Shown: positions 1 to 8,028, numbered from the stretch's first letter. The stretch is 64,000 bases of DNA from Mesorhizobium jarvisii (GCF_003601985.1 NZ_QZXA01000001.1:620001-684000), one strand, 5' to 3'. Numbers and translations are program-made. The notes: generated by a model not told the origin, from the letters alone.

Positions 1-726
1 GCGCAGGGGCGGCTGAAGCCAGGCGACCAGTTGCCGACCGAGCAGGCGCTGGCGACCACCTTCGGGGTGAGCCGCAACGTGGTGCGCGAGGCGATCGCGC
101 GGCTGCGCTCGGAGGGCCGCATCTGGTCGCAGCAGGGACGCGGCGCCTTCGTGGTGGAGAGCACCAACCCGACGGTGCTGACCATCGACTATGAGGCGCT
201 GCAGCGCGCCGATTCCTTCCGCAACCTGTTCGAGCTGCGCGGCATCCTCGAAGTGCAGGCGGCGGCCCTTGCCGCCAAGCGGCGCTCGGAGGCCGATCTC
301 GCCGCGATGGGCGCCGCACTCGCCGGCATGCGCGCCGCCCCCTATGGCAGCGTCGCCTGGCTGCGCAGCGACCTCGAATTCCACCGCACCGTCGCCGAAG
401 CGACGCGCAACAGCTATATGGGCCAGTTCCTGGTCTTCGTTTCCGAGCGCGTGCGCGAGAGCATCCTCGCCGCCGGCAACCAGCAGAAATCCGACGATAT
501 GGCCCGCATCACGCTCGGCGAACACGAGCGCATCCTGTCCGCCATCCGTGCCGGCGACGCCGAAGGCGCGCAAGCGGCCATGCGCGACCATCTGGCAGGC
601 GCGGCGCTGCGGGTGGGATTGCATGATGGGGAGGCGGCGGAGCCGGTAGCGCCGGCGCAGGAGGTGCCGTCTCCGGTGCGGCATTCACGATTGAGGAAGG
701 CTGTGCGCGGGCGGGCTGGGGGATAG
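1..726 (+). CDS. GntR/FadR-family transcriptional regulator (5' partial)
   Basis: Transcription factor with an N-terminal winged helix-turn-helix (PTEQALATTFGVSRNVVREA, then a wing with QQGRGAFV) and a C-terminal all-helical FCD ligand domain. FCD metal-ligand candidates are Asp and His in SDLEFHRTV, His in GEHERIL and His in MRDHL. The reading frame is open to base 1 and the first ten codons read AQGRLKPGDQ, the usual GntR lead-in, so the TTG at position 31 is not the true start and the gene begins outside the window. The C-terminal tail after the FCD domain (EPVAPAQEVPSPVRHSRLRK) is basic and looks disordered. FadR-type members usually sense small organic acids and repress neighbouring catabolic genes. 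The target cannot be seen here. Confidence 0.85.
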   Translation, partial: AQGRLKPGDQLPTEQALATTFGVSRNVVREAIARLRSEGRIWSQQGRGAFVVESTNPTVLTIDYEALQRADSFRNLFELRGILEVQAAALAAKRRSEADLAAMGAALAGMRAAPYGSVAWLRSDLEFHRTVAEATRNSYMGQFLVFVSERVRESILAAGNQQKSDDMARITLGEHERILSAIRAGDAEGAQAAMRDHLAGAALRVGLHDGEAAEPVAPAQEVPSPVRHSRLRKAVRGRAGG

Positions 727-800
727 CGGTTCGTCCTAGGCGCTATTTCGTCCGAATTTTTCGGCTAGTCGCCGGTTCGCTCTCACGGCAAAGTGTGGCC

Positions 801-980
801 ATGTGCAACCTCTATAACATCACCACATCTCAAGAGGCCATCCGCCAATGGACCCGGACTCTGCGGGACATCCTGGGCAACCTTGAGCCGTCCATCGACA
901 TCTATCCCAACCAGCCCGGCCCGGTGGTGCGCCATGAGCAAAATAGGAATGAGTTCCTCGCCAAGTCAATTCGCCCTTGA
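801..980 (+). pseudogene. SRAP/HMCES (YedK-like) peptidase, N-terminal fragment only
   Basis: The 59-residue frame begins MCNLYNITTSQEAIRQW and continues to PSIDIYPNQPGPVVRHE, which I recognise as the amino end of SOS-response-associated peptidases. Their catalytic Cys2 forms a DNA-protein crosslink at abasic sites. Cys2 is present. Family members are normally over 200 residues, and everything after about residue 48, including the conserved Asn, Glu and His active-site segments, is absent. The frame runs into unrelated sequence and stops inside the SOS promoter of the next gene. A deletion probably fused the gene's front end to that promoter. A functional peptide is unlikely. Confidence 0.7.
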
Positions 981-1002
981 CATTTATGTTCCCTTTTTGT
1001 TC
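977..1002 (+). promoter_or_regulatory. LexA-type SOS box within a sigma70-like promoter
   Basis: GTTCCCTTTTTGTTC at 988-1002 matches the alphaproteobacterial LexA operator GTTC-N7-GTTC exactly. A consensus -35 hexamer TTGACA lies just upstream at 977-982, so LexA bound here would cover the promoter. The -10 region is less clear (about 1000-1006). The next start codon is at 1035. The layout predicts that the two small downstream genes are induced by DNA damage. Confidence 0.7.
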
Positions 1003-1034
1003 ACTGTGGCCATGCAGCGTTTGGAGTACTAGCC

Positions 1035-1214
1035 ATGGACCGCATCGTGACACTGAACAGTCGCCAGGAGGCCGCTCTCCAGGCTCACGCCGAGGATTTC
1101 ATCGCCGTCCACAAGGGCGATGTGATGAAGGCGCTCAAGGAAATGATCGTGCTCAACGGGCATCTTCAGGAACGGCTTGATGCACTCACCACCCCTCGCC
1201 GCGCGACACGCTAG
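1035..1214 (+). CDS. Small SOS-associated hypothetical protein (59 aa)
   Basis: Short open frame starting ATG 1035, 32 bases after an SOS box, and ending TAG 1214. The product begins MDRIVTLNSRQEAALQAHAE and continues with a probable helix around MKALKEMIVLNGHLQERL. No signal peptide or membrane segment is visible and I do not recognise a family. Its C-terminal half resembles that of the next small protein (KAL...N..L pattern), which suggests an old duplication. The stop codon sits in the AGGAGGGA ribosome-binding site of the next gene, so the two are probably co-transcribed and co-translated. The GTG and TTG codons upstream are less convincing starts. Confidence 0.5.
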   Translation: MDRIVTLNSRQEAALQAHAEDFIAVHKGDVMKALKEMIVLNGHLQERLDALTTPRRATR

Positions 1215-1225
1215 GAGGGACCGCT

Positions 1226-1435
1226 ATGGGCACGATGCACTTTGACGACGAAGCGAAAGCCGAGCTCCATTCGGAAGCCGTGAAGCTCATCGCGCGCTAC
1301 GACAGTCCGCTTGAGACCGTGAAGGCGCTCATGGCCTATAATTGCGAGCTAGAGACCCAGATACTCGCCATCGCCCACCGGCATCCGGGGATAGTGTCAA
1401 TCGGCTACGATCCTACTCCGCCCGTGCTGGGGTGA
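1226..1435 (+). CDS. Small hypothetical protein (69 aa), second gene of the SOS-linked pair
   Basis: ATG 1226 is preceded by a strong AGGAGG (1213-1218), and the frame is open for 69 codons. The product is acidic and probably helical (DDEAKAELHSEAVKLIARYD, then ETVKALMAYNCELETQ), with a short Pro-rich end. No known domain is recognised. It lies 11 bases after the preceding small gene and should share its LexA-controlled promoter. A role in DNA-damage tolerance would be guesswork based only on position next to the SRAP remnant and the SOS box. Confidence 0.6.
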   Translation: MGTMHFDDEAKAELHSEAVKLIARYDSPLETVKALMAYNCELETQILAIAHRHPGIVSIGYDPTPPVLG

Positions 1436-1470
1436 TCGCTGGTAATTGGCTGCAATAATCGGCCCTGCCG

Positions 1471-2376
1471 TCATTCCGCCGGTGGCTCCACCAGCGACAC
1501 CCCATTCAGCCCCGCGACAATATCCGACAGCGCCGGCACGAACTTTTCGCCGTGGCCGGTGGCGACCGCCGTCGCAAAACCGTTGCGCACCACGGCGCCC
1601 ACCGGGTTCGCAACGCCCGCCGCCTGGGCGAACGACGCGAGATAGGTCATGTCCTTCAGCGCGTTGGCGATGGCGAAGCGTTGGGCGTTTTCGTTGCGGT
1701 TAAGGACGAAATCGAAGAAGGCCTGGTAGAAGCCGCAATCCATGCGGCTGCCTGATATGACGCTGTTGAAGACCTGTGGCGTCAGGCCAGCCTTGGCGCC
1801 CAGCGTCAGCGCTTCCGAATAGATCGCGGAATAGCCCATCGAGACGAAATTGTTGAGCAGCTTCATGGTGTGGCCGCTGCCGGTCGGGCCGGTGTGGATG
1901 ATGCGCGCAGCGAAGGCTTCGAGCACCGGGCGGGCACGGGCGACGGCTTCGGCCGCGCCGCCGACCATGACGTCGAGCTTGCCTTCCGCCGCTTCCTTGG
2001 GCGTGCGCGCCAGCGGCGCGTCGATCAGCGTCACGCCAAGTGCTGCGAGTTCGGCGGCAAGTGCTGTCGTGGATGAGGGATTGGAGGTCGAGCAGTCGAT
2101 GATGAGCAACGGTGTGCCGGCCGCGGCAAGGCCATTGGGGCCTTTGACCAGCATTTCCACCTCGCGCGAGCCGGTGACGCACAGAATGACGATGTCGCAG
2201 GCGGCGGCAAGGTCGCGCGGGCTTACCGCCTCGGTGGCGCCGGCAGCGATCAAGCGTTCGGCGGCGGTGCGGCTGCGGTGCACGCAAACGGTCAGCGGCC
2301 AGCCCTTGCGCAGCAGATTGTCGGCCATGCCGGCGCCCATCGCGCCCAGGCCGATGAAGCCAATGCGTTCTTTCAT
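1471..2376 (-). CDS. 3-hydroxyisobutyrate dehydrogenase-like NAD(P)-dependent beta-hydroxyacid dehydrogenase
   Basis: 301-residue cytosolic oxidoreductase of the 6-phosphogluconate/3-hydroxyisobutyrate dehydrogenase family, which oxidises beta-hydroxyacids to semialdehydes or ketoacids. The Rossmann dinucleotide motif GFIGLGAMG is at residues 6-14. The substrate-binding stretch DCSTSNP is at 94-100, where the canonical family has DSSTI. The catalytic lysine motif GHTMKLLNN places Lys172 and Asn176. Length and layout are complete, so it is probably active. The canonical PRSG segment reads DAPLARTPKEA here, hinting at a substrate other than hydroxyisobutyrate. It is transcribed divergently from the FadR-type regulator at 2499, which is the obvious candidate controller. 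Confidence 0.88.
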   Translation of the reverse strand: MKERIGFIGLGAMGAGMADNLLRKGWPLTVCVHRSRTAAERLIAAGATEAVSPRDLAAACDIVILCVTGSREVEMLVKGPNGLAAAGTPLLIIDCSTSNPSSTTALAAELAALGVTLIDAPLARTPKEAAEGKLDVMVGGAAEAVARARPVLEAFAARIIHTGPTGSGHTMKLLNNFVSMGYSAIYSEALTLGAKAGLTPQVFNSVISGSRMDCGFYQAFFDFVLNRNENAQRFAIANALKDMTYLASFAQAAGVANPVGAVVRNGFATAVATGHGEKFVPALSDIVAGLNGVSLVEPPAE

Positions 2377-2498
2377 GCGAAACCTCCTGTACCCGCGCCG
2401 GCGGGCTCAACTTTCGTCACCTTGCGGCGGGCACCTGTCGATGCAATCTTCCGAAGCAGAATCGGCCTTTGCCGAAGAACCGGACCGGAGCCCGCGCG

Positions 2499-3239
2499 AT
2501 GGCGGAGACCACGCTTTTCGATGCCATACCGCAGGCGCCCAACCTGCGGACCGGGCTCGTCAACACGCTGATCGCACAGATCGAGTCCGGCGACCTGGCG
2601 CCCGGCCAGAGGCTGCCGACCGAGCAGGAGATCGTCGCCGCCACCGGCGTCAGCCGCACCGTGGTGCGCGAAGCTCTCGCAGCGTTGCGCGCCCGGGGGC
2701 TGATCACCACGCGTCAGGGCCTCGGCGCCTTCGTCGCCAAGGATCCGCTGCCACGGACCTTTTCCATCCTGCCCGACGATCTCGAATCGATCGACGAGGT
2801 GCTGCGCGTGCTGGAATTGCGCATGGGCATCGAGGTCGAGGCGACCGGCCTTGCCGCCGAGCGGCGCAGCGAGGCGGCGCTGGCGCAGATGGGCTCGCGG
2901 CTGGACGCGCTGGAGGCGGCGGTGCGTGCCGGCGGATCGGGCTCGGAAGAGGATTTCGGCTTCCACCGCGCCATTCTGGCGGCGACCCAGAACCCCAATT
3001 TCACCCGGCTGTTCGACACGTTCGGCAGCGCCATGATCCCGCGCCAGTGGACGCGGCTCGACCGGATGACGGAGGCCGACCGGGAAAAATATCTCGAGCG
3101 CATGCAGCGCGAGCATCGCGCCATCCTCGCGGCGATCGAAGCCCGGGACGTCAACGCGGCGCGGCGCGCCATGCGCAGCCATCTGGCCAAGAGCTACGCC
3201 CGGTTCGAGGATCTGCGCGACAAGGCCCGCCACGACTGA
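2499..3239 (+). CDS. GntR/FadR-family transcriptional regulator
   Basis: 246-residue regulator with an N-terminal winged helix-turn-helix (LPTEQEIVAATGVSRTVVRE) and a C-terminal FCD ligand domain. Metal-ligand candidates are Asp/His in EEDFGFHRAIL, His in REHRAIL and His in MRSHL. ATG 2499 is chosen over the upstream in-frame TTG 2469 because an ACCGGAG ribosome-binding site (2484-2490) precedes it and family members start near here. The gene lies head-to-head with the hydroxyacid dehydrogenase and tail-to-tail with the liv operon (8 bases between stops). A textbook FadR-type palindrome lies before the liv operon at 7893-7909, so this protein or the one at position 1 probably controls that operon. 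Linkage is by proximity only. Confidence 0.88.
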   Translation: MAETTLFDAIPQAPNLRTGLVNTLIAQIESGDLAPGQRLPTEQEIVAATGVSRTVVREALAALRARGLITTRQGLGAFVAKDPLPRTFSILPDDLESIDEVLRVLELRMGIEVEATGLAAERRSEAALAQMGSRLDALEAAVRAGGSGSEEDFGFHRAILAATQNPNFTRLFDTFGSAMIPRQWTRLDRMTEADREKYLERMQREHRAILAAIEARDVNAARRAMRSHLAKSYARFEDLRDKARHD

Positions 3240-3247
3240 GTGCTCGC

Positions 3248-3979
3248 TCATGCGGGTGCCCCTGCCACACCGCCGAGATAGAGTTCGCGCATCAGCGACA
3301 TGTCGCGCAATTCGGCAATCGGGCCGGAGACGACGATGCGGCCGTTCTGCATGAGATAGCCGCGCGAGGCGACGGCGAGCGCCAGGCCGGCATTCTGCTC
3401 GACCAGCAGCACCGAGGCGCCGAAGCGCGCGCCGATATCCAGAATGATCGCCTTGATCTCCTTGACCAGCAGCGGCGACAGGCCGAGCGACGGTTCATCG
3501 AGCAGAAGCACGCGCGGCCGCGTCATCAGCCCCCGTGCGATCGCCAGCATCTGCTGCTGGCCGCCGCTCAGCGAGCCGCCCCGGTCGCGGCGCTTGGTGG
3601 CGAGGATCGGAAAGAAGGCAAGCATGGTCTGGAAGTCGGCCTCGACGGCCGCCTCGTCGCGGCGCGCATAGGCGCCGAGGCGCAAATTCTCCTCGACCGT
3701 CATGTCGACGAAGATTTTTCTGCCCTCCGGCACCAGCACGACGCCGCGCCTGGCCATCACATCGGCGGCGGACCCGGTGACGTCGGCGCCGTCGAAAGCG
3801 ATGTTGCCGGCGCGGGGTTTGATCAGTCCGGCGATGGCCTTGAGCAAGGTCGATTTGCCGGCGCCGTTGGGCCCGAGAATGGTGACGATTTCGCCTTCGG
3901 CCAATGTCAGCGAGACGCCGCGGTTGACGATGGTCGGCCCATAGCCGGTGACGACATCGGAGACGGCGAGCAGGTTCAC
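3248..3979 (-). CDS. livF: Branched-chain amino acid-type ABC transporter ATP-binding protein LivF
   Basis: 243-residue ATPase, the second nucleotide-binding subunit of a hydrophobic amino acid (HAAT) importer. It has Walker A GPNGAGKST, signature LSGGQQQMLAIARGL, Walker B LLLDEPS and the LivF-typical ending SGLGLSPLLV-like segment (DEPSLGLSPLLVKE). The start is GTG 3979, whose GTGA overlaps the livG stop by four bases. The longer frame upstream lies inside livG and has no family similarity. It is the last gene of the liv operon. The closest family functions are uptake of Leu/Ile/Val, amides, urea or small aromatic acids. The substrate cannot be fixed from the ATPase. Confidence 0.95.
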   Translation of the reverse strand: MNLLAVSDVVTGYGPTIVNRGVSLTLAEGEIVTILGPNGAGKSTLLKAIAGLIKPRAGNIAFDGADVTGSAADVMARRGVVLVPEGRKIFVDMTVEENLRLGAYARRDEAAVEADFQTMLAFFPILATKRRDRGGSLSGGQQQMLAIARGLMTRPRVLLLDEPSLGLSPLLVKEIKAIILDIGARFGASVLLVEQNAGLALAVASRGYLMQNGRIVVSGPIAELRDMSLMRELYLGGVAGAPA

Positions 3980-4698
3980 AGATCGCCTCCGAGGTAGACG
4001 TCCAGCACCTTGGGATCGGCAAGCACCTTTTCGGTCGGCCCGTCGGCGATCTTGGAGCCGAAGTCGAGCACGGCAAGGCGCCGGCACAGCATCTGCATCA
4101 GCTTCATGTCGTGGTCGATGACGCAGACCGTGATGCCATGGCCCGGCAACTGGCGAACAAGGCCGACAAGGGCAGAGGTTTCGCGGTCGTTGAGGCCGGC
4201 GGCCGGCTCATCGAGCAGAAGCAACGACGGCCGCGTGGCCAGCGCCAGCGCGAGGCCAAGCAGGCGCAGGCTGCCGAAGGGCAGAACGCCGGCCTTTTCG
4301 CCGCCGAGCGCGCTCAAGCCGACGAAATCGAGCAGCGCCTGCGGCGTCGGCCAGGGATTGGCGGCGCCCCCTGCCCGCCTGTGCTCGCCGGCGATCTGCA
4401 CATTCTCCAGCACGCCAAGCCCGGCAAAGGCCATGGCCTGCTGGAAGGTGTAGCCGATGCCCGCCCGCGATATGGCGTGCGGCGCCAGACCGGTGATGTC
4501 GCGCCCGCGAAACAGCACCGTGCCGCCGCTTGGCTTGTGGACGCCGGTGACGACGTTGAACAGTGTGGTCTTGCCGGATCCGTTCGGGCCGACGACACCG
4601 AGGATTTCGCCCTCCTCGACGGCGAGGTCGACGCCGGCAAGAGCCGTGACGCCGCCGAACTGCTTGCCGAGGCCGCTGATCGCCAGGATCGGGCTCAT
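3976..4698 (-). CDS. livG: Branched-chain amino acid-type ABC transporter ATP-binding protein LivG
   Basis: 240-residue ATPase partner of LivF. Walker A is GPNGSGKTT. The signature region reads LPFGSLRLLGLALAL, a degenerate LSGGQ of the LivG type. Walker B is LLLLDEPAAGLN, and the typical VIDHDM switch histidine follows. Start ATG 4698 has GGAGG just upstream and overlaps the livM stop (ATGA). At 240 residues it is a little shorter than many LivG proteins (about 255), mainly in the loop after the Q-loop. It works on the cytosolic face of the LivHM channel. Confidence 0.94.
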   Translation of the reverse strand: MSPILAISGLGKQFGGVTALAGVDLAVEEGEILGVVGPNGSGKTTLFNVVTGVHKPSGGTVLFRGRDITGLAPHAISRAGIGYTFQQAMAFAGLGVLENVQIAGEHRRAGGAANPWPTPQALLDFVGLSALGGEKAGVLPFGSLRLLGLALALATRPSLLLLDEPAAGLNDRETSALVGLVRQLPGHGITVCVIDHDMKLMQMLCRRLAVLDFGSKIADGPTEKVLADPKVLDVYLGGDL

Positions 4699-5699
4699 TG
4701 CCGCGCCTCCGAGGGGGCGGCATCGCGCTCCGCCTCCTGTTTCGGCTTGCCCGAAAATGCCACGCGGAGTGCTCGGACGATGCCACCGATCAACCCGTCG
4801 GGCAAAAGCATGATGACCGCGATCAGGCAGACGCCGTAGACGATGCGCGACTGCACCGGATCGAGGTTGAGCACTTCCGGCAGGAAGGCGACGAGGATGC
4901 CGCCGGCCAGCGGGCCCTCGATCAGCCTTGCCCCGCCGATCATCACCATCAGCGCCAGGTAGATGCTGGGGAAAGACGAGAATTGCGAGGGCGAGATGTG
5001 GCCGAGGAAATAGGCCAACAGCACGCCGGAGATGCCGGCAAAGACGCCGCTGACGACGAAGGCGCCGATCTTGTGGCGGCCGACATTGATGCCGAGCGAG
5101 GCGGCCAGCTTTTCGTTTTCGCGGATGGCGCGCAGCGTGCGGCCATAGGAGGAATGGATGATCGCCCAGCTCGCCACCGCCGCTGCCGTGACGAAAGCCA
5201 CCACCATCAAATAGTAGCGCGTCAGATCGCTCATGTCGGCGCCGAACAGGGTGACCGGACCGGCGATGTCGAGCCCCGTGGCCGCACCGGTATAGTCGCC
5301 GCCATTGGTGAGCACGATGGCGAGCAGCTGGCCGAAGGCGAAGGTCATGATGACGAAGTGATGGCCGCCGACACGCAGCGAGGGAATGCCGACGATCATG
5401 GCGAAGACGGCACTTGCCAAGGCGGCCACCGGCAGTGCCGTCCAGAAGCCGACGCCGAAGTCCCGCGCGAGGATCGCCGCCGCGTAGGCACCGACACCGA
5501 CCAGCGCCGCATGCCCCATCGACAGGATGCCGGTCTGGCCGAACAGGACCGACAGGCCGTAAAGCGCGATGACGTTGGTGCCGGCCGAAATCGCCAGCGA
5601 CAGGAAGCGGTTCGAGGGCGAAAACAGCGGCACCGCCGCGATCAGCGCCAGGATGACCAGCACCGGCAGGAGCGACCGCAACGCATTGCCCGTCTTCAT
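4695..5699 (-). CDS. livM: Branched-chain amino acid-type ABC transporter permease LivM
   Basis: 334-residue inner-membrane permease with about nine hydrophobic segments. It carries the LivM hallmarks GQTGILSMGHAALVGVGAY near residue 55 and the EAA-like loop around LRAIRENEKLAASLGI that contacts the ATPases. The tail is charged and cytosolic (KPKQEAERDAAPSEARQ). Start ATG 5699 overlaps the livH stop by four bases. The longer upstream frame is livH in another register. It pairs with LivH to form the channel. Confidence 0.94.
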   Translation of the reverse strand: MKTGNALRSLLPVLVILALIAAVPLFSPSNRFLSLAISAGTNVIALYGLSVLFGQTGILSMGHAALVGVGAYAAAILARDFGVGFWTALPVAALASAVFAMIVGIPSLRVGGHHFVIMTFAFGQLLAIVLTNGGDYTGAATGLDIAGPVTLFGADMSDLTRYYLMVVAFVTAAAVASWAIIHSSYGRTLRAIRENEKLAASLGINVGRHKIGAFVVSGVFAGISGVLLAYFLGHISPSQFSSFPSIYLALMVMIGGARLIEGPLAGGILVAFLPEVLNLDPVQSRIVYGVCLIAVIMLLPDGLIGGIVRALRVAFSGKPKQEAERDAAPSEARQ

Positions 5700-6568
5700 G
5701 ACGCCATCCGGGGTCCGCTGGTGCCGCCGAACAGGCCGTGCGGCCGCACGATCAGCACCAGGATCATCAGCACGAAGGAATAGGCGTCGGTCCATTGCGA
5801 GAAGCCGTAGCCGGCGCTGAAGCCTTCGACGATGCCAAGGATGAGGCCAGCGGCGACGGCGCCATAGATGTTGCCAAGCCCGCCGATCAGGGCCACGGCG
5901 AAGCCTTTCATCACCATTGTGCCGCCGGTGAACGGCGTGATGGGGAAGAGAGCGATCAGCAGCGCGCCGCCGAGCCCGGCCAGCGCACTGCCGAGCACGA
6001 AGACGCCAGTGATGTAGCGGCGCACCGGAATGCCCATCAGGGCGGCGGTGTCGCGGTCCTCGACGCTGGCGCGCAGGGCGCGGCCATAGCGGCTGGCGGT
6101 GATCATGCGGAAGCTCAGCGCCACCACGGCAATGGTGATCAGAATGACCATGACGCGGACCGATGCGATGCGCACGCCGCCGACCTCCCACACCGTGGTC
6201 AGCGGCCGCGGAATGCTCTTCTGGTTGGGATTCCAGAACAGCACGACCACATGCTGCAGCACGACGATGAGGCCGAGCGAAACGATGAAGCCGTTGGTCG
6301 GCCGCTCCAGCGTGAAGCGGAACAGGCCGCGCTCGAGGATATAGCCCATCAGCCCGACCGCCAGGATCGCCAGCACCACAGCAATGGGGAAACCGAGGCC
6401 GGCGCTGACGGCGAGCCAGGTGACGATGCCGCCGATCATCAGGAATTCGCCATGGGCGAAATTGATGATGCCGGTCAGGCCGAAGATCAGTGTCACGCCG
6501 ATAGCGATGAGCGTGATGACGCTGGCGATGGAAAGGCCGTTGAGGATTTGCTGGATGAAAATATCCAC
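5696..6568 (-). CDS. livH: Branched-chain amino acid-type ABC transporter permease LivH
   Basis: 290-residue permease. It begins (M)DIFIQQILNGLSIASVITL and carries LTGIINFAHGEFLMIGG, the LivH counterpart of the LivM motif, plus the coupling loop LRASVEDRDTAALMGI. I chose the GTG near 6568 because the preceding 52 codons of the open frame (Arg/Pro/Ala-rich) overlap the intercistronic hairpin and show no family similarity, and 290 residues is the usual length. The ribosome-binding site is weak. It is separated from the binding-protein gene by about 70 bases holding a hairpin, so the channel is probably made at lower level than the binding protein. Confidence 0.92.
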   Translation of the reverse strand: MDIFIQQILNGLSIASVITLIAIGVTLIFGLTGIINFAHGEFLMIGGIVTWLAVSAGLGFPIAVVLAILAVGLMGYILERGLFRFTLERPTNGFIVSLGLIVVLQHVVVLFWNPNQKSIPRPLTTVWEVGGVRIASVRVMVILITIAVVALSFRMITASRYGRALRASVEDRDTAALMGIPVRRYITGVFVLGSALAGLGGALLIALFPITPFTGGTMVMKGFAVALIGGLGNIYGAVAAGLILGIVEGFSAGYGFSQWTDAYSFVLMILVLIVRPHGLFGGTSGPRMAS

Positions 6569-6599
6569 GGCGATCGAGACCTGTCTTGAAAAAAGGGAG

Positions 6600-6622
6600 T
6601 TGGCGGCTGATGCCGCCGCCAA
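6600..6622 (-). promoter_or_regulatory. Intercistronic hairpin between livK-like and livH genes
   Basis: On the minus strand TTGGCGGC and GCCGCCAA form a perfect 8-base-pair stem around a 7-base loop. A run of six T residues follows a few bases downstream (about 6588-6593). This is a leaky terminator or 3'-end-protecting stem that should favour binding-protein mRNA over permease mRNA. Confidence 0.6.
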
Positions 6623-6638
6623 CCCTGGGATTAGGGGC

Positions 6639-7853
6639 TTAGCTCTTCGGCGCTTCGGCCGGCGGCTGCTGCATGGCGCAGGAGATGGCCCCGCCAGGTG
6701 CCGCGGCGCAGACTTCCGTTGCATGGGTGACCTGATGCGTCGGATTGAACGTCAGATCATCCGAGACGACGCCCTGGTGGTGGAGGTTGAGCAGCGCCTC
6801 GACCGTCTTGTCCGGATCGAAGCTGTCGGCCTTCTGCCAGGCTTCGACGAGGAAGTGCACATAGTCATGGTAGAGCAGCGACACCGACGAGGTCACGCCG
6901 TGCGGGGCGCCGGCGGCGAAGTAGGCATCGAAATAGGCCTTGGCCTTCGGGTTGGAGGACTCGCCCCAGCACACCGGCACGCAGCTCATCGCCACCGGTA
7001 CGTCAGCCGAAAGCTGCTTTTCCTTCCAGATGCCGGGGTCGACGCCGAACAGGAAGTAGCTCTTAGCGGCGCCCAGTTCGAGCGCCTGCGGCAGTGCCGT
7101 CAGTGTTGAATCGCCATTGTACCAAAAGTGGATGATATCAGGATTGAGGCTCTTGGCCCGGGTCAGGAAGGGCGAGAAGTCGGTCGTGTCCGGCGGATAG
7201 AAGATGATGTCCGGGACATCCTGCCCTTCGGCCTTCAGCGCCTTGTAGTAGTAGGACGACAGGAACTGGCCGGTGGCATCGTTGCCGACGATCATCACCG
7301 ACTTCTTCGGCTTGAAGCCAAGCAGCGGTTCGAGCAGGGACAGCACGCCGCGCGCGGTCGATCCGGAGCGCTGGAACTCCTGCGGTTCGGACTGGAAGAG
7401 ATAGTGATCCTCGCCGCCCGGCTTGACGCTGTCGGGGTTGAGGATTTTCGCCAGCGTCGAATTTCCGGCGAAATGGATGATCTTGGCCGGCTGCGTGATC
7501 TTGGCCATGGCCAGCGTAAAGTCATGCGTTTCCGAGCCGAAGATCGCCTGCACCTTGACGTCGCGCACCAGTTCCTGGGTGGCGGCGATCGCGGTGGCGA
7601 TATCGGTGCGGTCGTCGCGCTTGACCATTTCGAGCTTGTAGGTCTTGCCGCCGACCTTGAAGCCGCCGGCATCGTTGATCTGCTTGACGGCAAGGCCGAC
7701 GCCCGCCGGCAAGGTATGGCCGGCGGACACGAACGAGCCCGATTCCGCCGCGACGACGCCGATCTTGACGATGTTGTCCTCGGCAAACGCCGGATGAGCG
7801 AACGCACCAAGGCACAAGGCCGCCGAGGCGGCCAGTTTAAGCACGGTTTTCAA
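6639..7853 (-). CDS. Periplasmic substrate-binding protein of the liv-type ABC importer
   Basis: 404-residue Leu/Ile/Val-binding-type receptor (periplasmic binding fold, ANF-receptor-like). A clear Sec signal peptide (KTVLKLAASAALCLGAFA, cleavage near AFA-ED) is followed by IVKIGVVAAESGSFVSAG, the usual first strand and ligand loop. The start is TTG 7853, placed 8 bases after GGGAGGA. The longer frame adds a poor N-terminus. Cys pairs near the C-terminus (SCVPVCWGE, and C...C in EVCAAAPGGAISCAMQ) suggest disulfides. The ligand is unknown. The receptor differs enough from LivK that amides, urea or aromatic acids are as likely as branched-chain amino acids. It is first in the operon, under the palindrome at 7893-7909. 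Confidence 0.9.
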   Translation of the reverse strand: MKTVLKLAASAALCLGAFAHPAFAEDNIVKIGVVAAESGSFVSAGHTLPAGVGLAVKQINDAGGFKVGGKTYKLEMVKRDDRTDIATAIAATQELVRDVKVQAIFGSETHDFTLAMAKITQPAKIIHFAGNSTLAKILNPDSVKPGGEDHYLFQSEPQEFQRSGSTARGVLSLLEPLLGFKPKKSVMIVGNDATGQFLSSYYYKALKAEGQDVPDIIFYPPDTTDFSPFLTRAKSLNPDIIHFWYNGDSTLTALPQALELGAAKSYFLFGVDPGIWKEKQLSADVPVAMSCVPVCWGESSNPKAKAYFDAYFAAGAPHGVTSSVSLLYHDYVHFLVEAWQKADSFDPDKTVEALLNLHHQGVVSDDLTFNPTHQVTHATEVCAAAPGGAISCAMQQPPAEAPKS

Positions 7854-7892
7854 TTTGAGATCCTCCCGACTCCAAATCATTGCAGTCTTACC

Positions 7893-7909
7893 GGGTTGTC
7901 ATACAACCC
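7893..7909. promoter_or_regulatory. FadR-type GntR operator upstream of the liv operon
   Basis: GGGTTGT-CAT-ACAACCC is a perfect palindrome. Its core TTGTCATACAA fits the FadR-subfamily consensus tnGTnnnACna base for base. It lies 40 bases upstream of the liv start codon, where a bound repressor would block transcription, and about 120 bases from the divergent aldo/keto reductase. FadR-type regulators are encoded at 2499 and 1. Confidence 0.65.
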
Positions 7910-8028
7910 TGTAATCTGGTAAATCTTACGGACGGGGATGTCAATCGCATTGCCATGCGATAAGGCTGCCCGAAAATCAGAATCGCAGAGCCGGAATTGC
8001 CGGCGAAGCCGCAGTCAGGAACAGCAAG

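Noticed and set aside
1850..3997. 715-codon plus-strand open frame
   Set aside because: It crosses the hydroxyacid dehydrogenase, FadR regulator and livF in wrong registers. The composition is Arg/Ala/Pro-rich and no family motif is present.
3908..4087. Longer upstream start for livF (ORF extending to 4087)
   Set aside because: The extension overlaps livG by over 100 bases and has no similarity to LivF. GTG 3979 with a 4-base overlap gives the standard length.
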